Source: Aristolochia californica (lineage: Eukaryota > Streptophyta > Magnoliopsida > Piperales > Aristolochiaceae). From it: a stretch of 64,000 nucleotides of DNA. A program made the translations under genes and the position numbers. Below the pieces are notes generated by a model. It made no database searches. It was not told the origin of the DNA and saw only the letters and a list, made by a program, of their open reading frames with translations. The stretch is from the NCBI GenBank assembly GCA_029961685.1, contig JARWKL010000001.1:55268062-55332061 (forward strand). The letters run 5' to 3'. Of this stretch, positions 1 through 12,200 are shown one piece after another (within the stretch, counting starts at the first letter, position 1; every line of letters begins with the position of its first letter).

Positions 1-214
1 ATTTCTTTCTCTTTTCTCTCTCTCTCTCTCCTTCTCCAAAACCCTAAAGTTCACTCTTTTTCAAAAAATCTTATTGGTTTCAAGTACAAGATATAGCAAC
101 ACGAAATGAGTCAATAACAATTTAAATAAAACAGAATAATGAGAAGAAATCAGTATAAGAAACAAAAGTCATTGTCAAAATTGTGATATTAATTCAATTG
201 GAACTGGTGCATAC

Positions 215-3200
215 CCTTGACTAGGCCAAAGAAGGTTGAGAAGTAAGAACAAGCTCCATCTTGAAATCTTAAAAAGAATGGCATGGAAATAAATACTAGA
301 ATTGGTAGGGTATGAAGTACTAGAGCTTCTCTCCTTGAATAGAATATCTGCAAAAAATGAAAATACATTTTTAAAGGACCATTTGTATCTATTTGAACTT
401 TTCTATCTTGATAATTCAGCACTAATAATTACTTAACATCAACATTTGTTATAAGGTACGTGATCATTGAGGTTGCTTTTGTTTCCGTTCCAAAAGTTCC
501 AAGACAGTAAGCAATCCAGCATATCATCAGTTCGATGCTACTATGGCAGATGATATACGGTCCACAATACTGATCATGCCTAGAGAATCTCCAAAGGACA
601 TTGGCCACAAAATTTAAGTAGATTAACCGATAGTAGGACTACCAGTTCTACAATATTTAAATGGAGGAACCTCTGCATAGGTGTGCCAGAGGATGCGCAC
701 CTGTCAAGTGCAGAAAAAGCTGTCTAATAAAATTAAGATACAGAAAAAGAATGTTGAAACATTTTTAACTTCAACATAATAATATTGATCCCTCTTTCTA
801 CCACAACTGCGCTGCTCCCTTTGGCAGATGTGATTCTCTGGCAAAGCTTCATGCCCTTCAATGTGGTCTTTGGGTTTTCAATAGAGATACTCGTGTCCTT
901 TGGTGATAGATGAGGATGCTGTGGTAGTTATTTCTTGGTTTGCTTCTCAAATGACACCTCTTTGGAAATTTTTACACATCTTTGATGAGACTGAAGATCC
1001 TTGTTCCTCTCTTCAAGTTAGTTGCATTCATTCTGTGTGCAGTGTCAACATCATTGCAGATTATTGGGATCATTATGGAGTTCTTTAGATGTTCTTATAG
1101 AGGGAAACTCTTTCTATTTGATGTGCATTTATTGTAACTTATCACTTGTTTGATGGTTTGTTGTATATTTCAGTTTTTTCTTTTCATGCTTGACTATTTG
1201 ACCATGCTTTTTTCTCTTTCTTTGTAATTCTTTACTTTCTTTTTAATGAAATTCTCATAATTATTTTAAAAAAAAAGTAAAGAAGTATCTCTATGGAAAT
1301 AAAGAATGAACAACATGCATACCATAAACCAAGAAAAGTAATCAAAAAAGATTGCCCGATCATCTTTTCTCCAATTTTCTGCAAAATTTTGCCTCTCTTG
1401 CATATTCTGTAACTCTGGAGAAACTGAGAAGGCCTTAATTAAGCTGAACAAGTTCTCGCCCCGTGCTTGGATGCTTCCTGGTCTGATTTACCAGAAAACT
1501 TTTTATAAAGAGAGTAATCCACACAAAATATTCTATCCTCAATCAAAGTACAAAATAAATTCTATAAAAAAAGTACTTGTAATGCATACAGTAGTCTTTG
1601 TATTGTATCTTTTGAGGTATGATAGAAATAACCGCCAAGGAGAAATATAATATCGAGGCCAGGAATGTGATCATAGTCTTCAGCAAAAATTCTGTAGTCT
1701 GTATCTCCAGGAATAACAGGGAAAATGTCCTGTATAGAAATGTTAAATTCAAAATCTGGAGCACAACACTAAAAAGTAATATGGACCTCAGAACATCAAT
1801 GGAACATCTATGTAGCACAACTTTCCCACAGAAATCAGATTTAGTGTCGATAGCCATGCCAATTAGAACAAGCTGAAAGAAAAATTTTGCCACATAATCT
1901 AGGCAAACTCAGCACAAAGTACATACTTTCCATGCAAAAAAAGCATAGGCAAATGGGCAGTGCAAGAAGTTATAATCAAAATGATGCATCAACTAAAAGA
2001 GAAAATGTACTTTTACTATCCTGGACCACCTGACCTCTACAAAGAAGCTGATCAGTTGTTAAGATCACACCACATAAATGCTTTTCTTTTGGAGGTGCTG
2101 TAGTAAAGCTGAGGAAGGTGACTTTAAATATATGGACAAAAAAATGCTTATCAAAAGAAGATACTGAATAACCAGAAATAGAAAACTTCTACATAATCTG
2201 ATCATCACACCGTCACCCCTCCTACCCCACTCAGAAATGAGAATGTAACATGTCCAACAACCTTGAAACCTTACCCATTTCATTGAAACGCAAATTTCTG
2301 CAAACATTTAAGAGTCATTCAAAAAAATGGTCAAGAATGTATTGACCACTCCCTCTTGAACTGCCCCTTTGAGGCTGATACTTGGTTCTCCTTCACTTGG
2401 CGTTTAGGCTCTTTTTGTTTTCCAGGAAAACTTGTTGATTAGTTGGATGTGGTTTTCACTTTCCCCATTCCCAAGTTGGTAATACCCTTTGAAAGATTCT
2501 GGAGGTTGCTATTCCTTGGAGTTTACAGCTGGAGAGGAATGAATGATTGGGCATTCACTATCCATTCTATCTCCCATGGTTCCATCATTAAAAAATTCGT
2601 TCATTTGGTCTTAGCTTGAACACTAATCATGGATCAACTTGAAATTACTCGGGTGCCACTTCTATGGTGCTATAGGGCCCAACCTAGACTATGGGAGTCA
2701 GGTTGGCCAGCAGGATAGGTTTAAGGGCCTCTATTCCATGTTCCATCATGTTAAAGAGAAATCATATGTGTGATTCCTACAGGTAGACAGGTGGCTCTTT
2801 CATAGCAGTCAAGAGGTCGTTGTATACTAGGAAACAGATTTTTCAGGTTGCTTAAGTTTGTTTCATATTTTGTAATGTTTCCTAGTGCTTCCTTTACCCA
2901 CAAAAAAAAAAAAAAAAGGAGATTGTTTCCTAGTGCTTGTATCATGAGGATCGTAACTTACCAAATTTGTTTACATTTTATTATAAATAAAGGATGAGGG
3001 ATGAAAGGGGATGACAAGAACGTGTCTTTCTTCTCCTCTCCTACTCTATCGCCAACTTTCTTCTCTTTCTTACATCATTATTTCTCAAACTCCAGAAAAT
3101 TCAAACATCGGCTCTAAAGCTTTTGGCGTAAAAGCTAAGTGTTCAACATTAATATTATAGTAGGTGCATCAATTCTGTGGCTGATAGGCTAGCTAAATTT

Positions 3201-6200
3201 GGAACCTCCCAGCAATCTCTCATTGTTTGGGACGGCTCCCCTTCCTTGTATTTTTGCTCCTTTGAGCTTTTTAATATAACTCAGCACTATTTCAAAAAAA
3301 AAAATTATATATATTATAGTAGGCGATAAACTATTTATTATCCTTCATGGATTGTCCGGCCTCCGTTCGCTACAGGATTGACGCCATCCGTCCGCGTATT
3401 CTCTGGAGAGGATCAGAAGACACCTTCAGATATCATTTGGTGAGTTGGAAGGATATTTGCATGCCCTGCAATCGGGGTGGCTTAGGCATCTGGCCTACGA
3501 AGGAAATGAACAATGCCCTTATGCTCAAATGGATTTGGAACTTCAACATCAAGCACAACAGCTTATGGGAAGATATGGTCAGGTTCTATCTTCAACCTTC
3601 TGGTCCTGGTGGAGGGAGGATGCTGTTACTCACCTACTGTCCCCAATATGGAAATCAATTCACAAGCTCCTCCCAATTTTCAAAGATGCAACTTCCTTTC
3701 ACACAGGCAATGGAAGGACCCTCCTCTTTTGGTCGGATAAATGGTGCGGCACCCGCCCCTCCCAGAGGATTTCCCGGGGCTCTCTAGGGTGGCAAAGGAC
3801 CTCTCTTGCTCAGTGGCCGATTCTTGGAGAGATCACTCATGGAGTCTCACGTTTCTTCAGGGATTAAATGATGAGGAAACTTCGGCTTTTTTCTCTCTCC
3901 TCTCCAGACTCAGCAGCATTACTATTCGTGAGCATGCAATTGATAAACTAACATGGAAGCCCAGCATTAATGGCCGATTCACAGTTGCATCAGCCTACTC
4001 TCATATTAGAAAGCAAGATTACAGCATGCATGAGCACAAGGCAAACCTGGCATGGAAGCTCTCAGCGCCTAGTAAAATCAAATTCTTCATGTGGACGGCC
4101 ATTAGGGAACAGATCCTCACCTCTGACAACCTCCATAAAAGAGGCTACATAGCACCCGATCGTACTTGTCTCCTTTGTGGTGTGTGTGACGAGACAGTCC
4201 AGCATGTTCACTTACATTGTGATTTTTCTTGGCAAGTATGGATGAAGATATTTCAGAAGATTGGACTCCAAATGGGGCTTCATCAGGACCTTTTTGGCAC
4301 CTATGAGACGGTTATGGGGACCCGCCTTCCTAGGTTGGGCAAGATAATTCTTTTGGCATGTCTTGCGCATGTCCCATGGTGCCTATGGCTCGAGCAAAAT
4401 AACTGGAGATTCAACTCCAAGGTTAGCACCCCGGATAATACAGCTGCTCAGGCAGTGGGCCTTATCTCGAGTTGGTTACATACTAGAAAGGAGTTTGCCT
4501 CTCTATCGGATGTTTCCATTCAGGAAAATTGGGGTTTGATCGCGCATAAGGCAAGCCCCTGCAGGAATCCGGTTATGGCCACCTGGGATCCTCCCCCTTG
4601 CAACTGTATCAAACTCAATTTTGATGGCAGTGCTTTAGGCTGTCCTGGGCCGGCTGGAGCTGGTGGTGTTTTCAGAGACAGCAGTGGAGACCCTATTCTA
4701 TTATATGTTGGGCCGGTGGGTATTGCTGACTCAAATACTACTGAAGTGAGTGCTCTTCTATTCGGCCTCCAAATCTTCGAAGAGCGTCTCCATGGCAAGC
4801 TGCTTATCGAAGAAGACTCAAAGACTATCATCAGCTGGTGTTTAAAAGATAGCTCCCCCCCTTGGCGCCACTGGCCAACCACTGATTGTATTGCTAACAT
4901 TGTGTCATCCATTCATTGTAATCGGAACCTCTTTCCTAGATCAGCCAATTCTTTGGCTGATAAATTGGAAAAATTCGAAACCTCCCAGCAATCTCTCATT
5001 GTTTGGGAAGGCTTCCCCCTTGTAATATGCTAGTTTGAGCTCTCTCTTAATAAAATTCATCATCATTTTCAAAAAAATAAAAAAAATAGTAGGCACCACA
5101 TCTCATATTTGTATCCCAAAGGGCGCGACTTAAGAGAATAGGCTACCCAATGCCAAAGTGAGAACCATCACAAAGGTCTGTGTAAAGGGCTACCAATCTA
5201 GGGTGAAAGCCGCCATAAGTGGGTTGTCGTGAATATCAACACTGGTGAATTGTTAACGGCCTATAGAACCTGACCCAAAGTATAGGCATCAAGTTGCGCC
5301 AACCTCATCTAGCATTGGTTTCAGGACATTATTTTCCACATATTGACTAGGTATATAACAATCACGCTAAGGCTGAATTGAAATGCTATTGAGACTCCTC
5401 CTCCTAGTCATGGAGCGTACATGGATTAGTGGGTTCCTAATGGCATCCTAAAGCTAAATTTTGGCAAGTGTGTTCATGGCAATCTCAGGTCAAGTGGAGT
5501 TAGGAGGGACCATTTGGAATCATGTGGGTTACGCCCTTCTTGCTTTCTTGGATCATCTAGGTGTGGTGGGTTCTTTGGAAGCCGAGGTGCATGTTATCCA
5601 TCAAAGCCTCATACTTTAACCTTAAATTGGTTACAAATACTCCATCTACTCTCATAGTTCTCATCATATAGTCATCTTTTTCAGATTGTGATTAGGGCAA
5701 TCATGTAGGAGCTCGCCAAAGGGGAGAGATATGAAGAAATTTTGGCAAAAGTTCCTAGAGTTTGCTAGTGTCAAGTAGTAAGGGGGGCATCCATTGCATT
5801 GTGGGACTCAACAGGTTGTAGAATGACTATAAAATATTAATTGTAGGCTGTACAAGGGGCGCAAGTCGGTTTTGAACTGCAAATCAGTATCTTTCTCTTT
5901 GTGTTTGTGTTTGTGTTTGACGCCAAAACCTTAAATGCCAAACCTACCATTAAGACATTTATGAATCAGGTTCATAACAAAGGGCATAGCACAGTTCAGC
6001 AACTTACCTAACATTAGCTAGCTTCATCAAAGACTTTTCCTTGTCCACTTTGAGAGTGACAATGGGCAAAACTCACATGCTAAAAAAGTAAAGCACCTCA
6101 TGATCATGAAAGCAAAGTCGAGAATCAATCTCTCAATGTTACCAAACCTGGACTGACCAGCTGAATCGAGTTAATCCAGACCAGCCCCTGTTCGGGCATG

Positions 6201-9200
6201 ATAGCACATAGACCTAGGGGAGGGAAAGACAAGCCAAGCCAGCTAATTTTACAGTGAGACTGGAATGGGAAAAAGGTCCAGACTGAATCTGTCCTTTCTC
6301 CCTCTTCAACTGTGTAAATGGGGGAAGCTAGTTTATGTTTCCAGTCAAACAGGGAGGACAACGAAACCCAACCAATGGTCAAACCCAACTACTCTACCAG
6401 GTTAGTTTTTATAACATTAATATTTCTCACTGATAATTAATAATCAATAATCAAGGATTCAGTTACCATATTTAACAATCAATAATTAAATAATAGTCCA
6501 GAGATTTGAGTGAGAAAACATTTTTCCAAAAAGCATATGTTACATACTCAAAAGAACAAATAAAACAAGTTTTTTTTTTATTAAGGATGTAAAAACTTAA
6601 AAAAAAAAAACAAATAAAACAAGTTAAAGCACTCAAATATAAAAGGAAGTAAAGAACACCTGTGCTGCACTGTGTGCCATAGGATATACAGCTGATTGAG
6701 CATATACAAGAGAAGGCCAAGATCCAGGTCCAGATTGGCAGACCAAATCTGTTATAAAACACAAATCCGTTATATCAATTGCGATCTGTGTACAATAGCA
6801 AGTGGACAAAAAAGATTCTTAAATATATGCAAACATGTATGCTTGAGATTTTGGGTTTTTTGAGGTTTTTGCTTTGAGAATTAAGCTTTGTGACTTTTCT
6901 TTTTTGCAATGGTAAGCTTTGCAACTTGCTAGCCTCACTGCTCTTACCTTATATGAATAGCGCATGAGACTTTGGTAGCTAGAATTAAGCTTTATTACTT
7001 CAAGAAAAAAAAGAATTAAGCTTTATGACTTGCTAAGCATAACCACTCTTATCTTGTATGAATACCATACAACAGGACTTGGGTGCCAGTACAAACGATG
7101 TGAAAAACATACAACTCGTGTAGCAATGAATATCAAGTGTTTCAATAAAGAAATAATCGCAAATTCAATCAGAAATCTATTCCTCGGAATATTCTCTGTG
7201 ATCAGATAGTCGGTCAAGTTAGCTCTTGGGTTCTCCTTCGCAAAGAATTCTGTGATCTAAGAGCAACAAATATGAGGGAAAATTGGAGAAATGTTGCGAA
7301 AATGTCTCTTATTTCGAAGGCTCCTATTATGATAGAATGGACTAGACCTCCTCCTGGACACTTTAAATTAAATTTTGATGGAAGTGCTTTCGGTTGTCCG
7401 GGCCCAGCCGGATTTGGTGGAGTAATTCACGATGATCAAGCAAATCTTCTCTACACTTATGCGGGTCCAATTGGAGTATCAGACTCTACTTGTGCGGAAT
7501 TACATGGCTTGCTCAACGGGCTGAAACTCTTCAAACAAAAAAAGGATGGTGCTCTCTTGATTGAAGGGGATTCTCAAGTTATTATAAATTGGTGCTCCAA
7601 GCCTTCAAAACCTCCTTGGCGTCATTGGAAGATTTATGATGAAATCTGTAATTTAACTTCTGATTTATTATGTACTTGGAAACATGTACCAAGATCTGCT
7701 AATCATTTAGCCGATGTTCAAGCTAAAAAAGGCGTTACCCTCCAACATCTTGTTGTGGAGGAAATGTCTTTTTAGTTTTTTAGTTTGTATTTTATCTCTT
7801 TTGAATACATTTACAACTCTTCTCAAAAAAAAAAAGTGTTTCAATAAAGAGGTACTAGTGAGTATACATTGTAATTGGAAGCACATTCCTCGCTCTGCCA
7901 ATCATTTGGCAGACATTCAGGCTAAGACGGGTATTTCACTCTAACACCTTGTTGTGGAAGAAGGCCTTCCTAACTAGGTTTGTTTGTTTCTTTTCCCTCT
8001 CTTTTATACTATATATACCTCATTTCAAAAAAAAATAAAGAGGTACTAGTGAGTATAAATCATGAATGGAAGGAAGAACAACAAAAGAAAAGCATTTACA
8101 AAGCTATGAAGTTAATTTGATGAAATTATTCATTGGTGATACATTGTGTAAAAAGTGTGAAAAATCTAGAGAGAGAGAGAAAAAGAAGAGAGAATAGGTG
8201 TCAAAGCTCTGAAGGAGTTGCATTGGGGGTTGAGCATGACCCTCAATGCTATTTATTTAGGTTTAAGTCATAACTTACAAAAATGACAAAAATGCCTTAT
8301 TCCCTTATAACTCCCATTCTACTCTTCCTATGAACATAAAAATTTATACATAGACTAAAATCAAACATGCTGAACAGGATAGGGTCATAACATAACACAT
8401 TTTATCATGTAAAATGACCAAAATACCCTTAAGCTGATTTTCTCACACTCCCCCTTAAGTTGTGGCATATATATCCACGAGGCCCAGCTTGTCACAAAAG
8501 TTCATGAATTCACGTTTTCCTAATGCCTTGGTGAAAACATCTCCAAGTTGATTAGCCGAATGAACATAGGGAGTGATCACATCTTTCTTCATCACAGCAT
8601 CTCTAACAAAATGACAATTTATCTCTATGTACTTTGTTCTCTAATGAAAAACTGGATTGCTGGCAATAAATATAGCGGCTTGGTTATCACAAAACATAGT
8701 AATGGCTTCATTCTGATGGAAATCTAACTCCCTAGATATTGATCTCACCCACATGAGCTCACTGACAATATGTGTCATAGACTTGTATTCTGCTTTTTTT
8801 TTTTTTTTTAGAAATGATGCTGAATTTTATTATGAGAGCTCAAACGAGCTGATTACACGAGGGGAAGCCTTACCAAACAATGAGAGATTGTTGGGAGGTT
8901 CCGAATTTTGCCAATTTATCAGCCAAAAAATTGGCTGATCTAGGAACAAAGTTCCAATTACAATAAATGGATGACACAAAATGTTAGCAATACAATCAAT
9001 GATTGGCCAGTGGCACCAAGGAGGGGAGCTTTTTTTTTAACACCAGCTGATGGCAGTCTTTGAATCGCCTTCAATAATTAGCTTGCCATGGAGCCGCTCT
9101 TTAAAGATTTGGAGGCCGAGGGTCTCCACTACTATCTCTGAAATCTCCACTACTATCTCTGAAAACACCACCAGCTCCAGCTGGCCCAGGACAGCCTAAA

Positions 9201-12200
9201 GCACTGCCATCAAAATTGAGTTTGATGCAGTCGTAAGGGGGAGGATCCTAGGTGGCCATAACCGGAGTCCTACGAGGGCCTGCCATGTGCGCTATCAAAC
9301 CCCAATTTTCTCGAAGGGAGACGCCCGATAGAGAAGCAAACTCCTTCCTAGAATGTAGCCAGCTCGAGATAAGGCCCACTGCCTAAGAAGCTATATTATC
9401 CGGGTTGCTAGCCTTGGAATTGAATCTCTTGTTGTTTCGCTCTAGCCATATACACCATGGGACATGCGCAAGGCATGCCAAGAGAATTATCTTGCCCAGC
9501 TTAGGAAGGCGCATCCCCATAACCATCTCAAATGTGCCAAAAAGGTCCTGATGTAGCCCTATTTGGAGACCAATCTTCTGAAATATCTTCATCCAGACTT
9601 GCCATGAAACCACAAAGGGGACAAGTGCGATTGGGGGCGGTGTAACCTCTTTTATGGAGATTGTTTGAGGTAAGGATTTGTTCCCTGATGGCCGTCCACA
9701 CGAAGAATTTGATTTTATTAGGCGCTGAGAGCTTCCATGCCAGGTTTGCCTTGTGCTCATGCATGTGACTTGTATTTTGCTTTTGCGTTGGATCTAGCTA
9801 CAATGTTTTGTTTTTTGTTTTTGGTTTACCCACTAATTAAGTTGCCACCCAGAAAGACATAGTAGCCTGTAGTTGATTTTTTGTCTAACATTGACCTAGC
9901 ATAATCTGCATCAAAGAAGGCCTCAATTTTCAAGAGGCCATTATTTTATTTTATTTTATATGATGCTGATTTTTATTAAGGCAAAAGCTCAAGAGAGCAT
10001 ATTACAAAGGAGGGAAGCCTTCCCAAACAATGAGAGATTGCTGGGAAGTTCCGAATTTTGACAATTTATTAGCCAAAGAGTTGGCTGATCTAGGAATGAG
10101 ATTCCAATTACAATGTGTAGAAGATACAATGTCAGCAATATTATCAGTGATGGGCCAGTGGCACCAAGGAGGTTGTCTTTGGAATACCAACTAATAACCG
10201 TCTACGAGTCGCCTTCAATGATTAACTTGCCATGGAAACAATCCCTGAAGATTTGGAGGCCGACCAGCAGAGCACTAACGTTAGCAGTATTAGAATCGGC
10301 AATGCCCACCGGACCAGCATAAGAAAGAATAAGGTCTCCATTGTGACATCTGAACACACCACCAGCTCCTGCTGGCCTAAGACATCCGATAGCACTACCA
10401 TCAAAAATCAGTTTTATGCAATCGCAAGGTGGAGGATCCCAGATAGCCATACTCGGGAGCTCTGCTGGGGCCAGACATATGAGCGATCAAATTCCAATTT
10501 TCCCGAAGGGAAACTCCCAATAGAGTGGCAAAATCCTTCTGTGTATGAAGTCAGCTCAAGATGAGGCCAACGGCATGAGAAGTCGTGTTATCTAGGGTGC
10601 TAGTTTTGGAGTTGAATCTCCGGTTATTCCGTTCGAGTCAAATGCACAATGGAACATGCCCAAGACAGGCCGAAAAAATTGACTTACCCAGCCGAGGAAG
10701 GAGAATGTTACGGTCCCGAATCTGACACGTGGATTCTTTGGGAGGATCTACAATCTGCCACGGGTTACGGGTCTTCCAGGCATTACCGTAGGGATAATAG
10801 GAAGACATGGGGAAGACGAAAACGAAGATCAAGCCTAAGGGAAGCTTGATAACCCTAGAGCTCGTTGAGGAGAACTCTAAGCCTCTTTACGCTAAATTTA
10901 ACCTAATTCTTAATACTTCAATGCTTCCTTTTCTCATTACTCTTACCCCTTAAATAGGGTTCACCCTGTTAGGGTTTAATAAAATATTACAGAAATATCC
11001 CTATAAATAAAATATTCCAAAAATATCCCTATTAATAAATAATTCCAAAAATACCCCTATGGCCTAAACTGAAATAAAATAAAGTAAATTAAATAAAACA
11101 ACTAAAATAATAATGTTATTGCGTGCATAACATTACACCCCCCTTGGAAGACGAGCTTGTCCTCAAGCTCGGAAGTAGTGTCTGTATGCCGACGCCTCCA
11201 CCGGTGCCATAGTAGCATCTGCGATAGCTATGACCCCCTTCAGGATTTTTTTTTTTTTTTTTTTGTTTTACCTACTCGCAGCAATTCTCGTTTATGTCAG
11301 TATCATGCAATGCAGAGGTTCCAAAACCAGGTTTGATAACTGGTGGTAAACAGAGTCTACTACCTCCGCAATTTCATTATTCAGGCCAGCACTGGATCAA
11401 ATAACAGCCCACAGAACCTTGGGAGGGTGCTGGTTATCTTTGGCAAGGCGCTCAGACCGGCATGGGGCTCTTGTCCGGATCTGACCTGTTGACAAACCCA
11501 TGGCCATATCAGCAATAAAGGTATCCTCAGTTCCATCACTCCAGTGACTGTTATCACACCCCAGCCAGTACGTTTGGACATCTGAACAACCTCACTGCTC
11601 TCTATGACTGAGCCAATATAGTTGACCTTCAACAGAAGAGCATTGCACTCCTTGTCCTGGATTGCTTTCTCCACACGCTTTGAGTTAGTAAGAAGAAATT
11701 GATCTCCAACACTCTGAACTTGCTCCCTAATCTCCTTCGTTAGCTTGTTGTAATGTTCCCACACAGCCTTAGCAATTCGATCCGCAATAGACACAAGTGG
11801 GTAGTAGGCCACAAAGGACTTGTAGACAGTCTTTAAGTTGTTTCCTGAAATTTTCTGGGAGCTATCATGGTTTGCCACTTTGAATTTCAAATCATATGAC
11901 GTATCCTCATGGTCAGAGAACTCAGATGCAGCGACATCTATGCCAATCACCATCTGGCCAGGATATCCGGTTATGGCTCCATGAACAACACTATGGGCAA
12001 GAAGAGTACAGTAGATGTTTTCTGATGCATTAGTAAGAATTACACGGATCATGTAAGTTGGATCAATATACTGCAGGTTTATTGCTGTCTTCTGACTTTT
12101 TGAGAAATGATCCTTGACTTTTTGAGACAGCCAGAGGCTAACATCAAGGAGTAAACAATTCCCTGATGCATCTTTTGTATCCGTATGACTCATGCTGTGA

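Noticed and set aside
3741..5033. A 430-residue host protein
   Set aside because: zf-RVT and RNase H domains, A-rich tail and TSD mark it as a truncated LINE.
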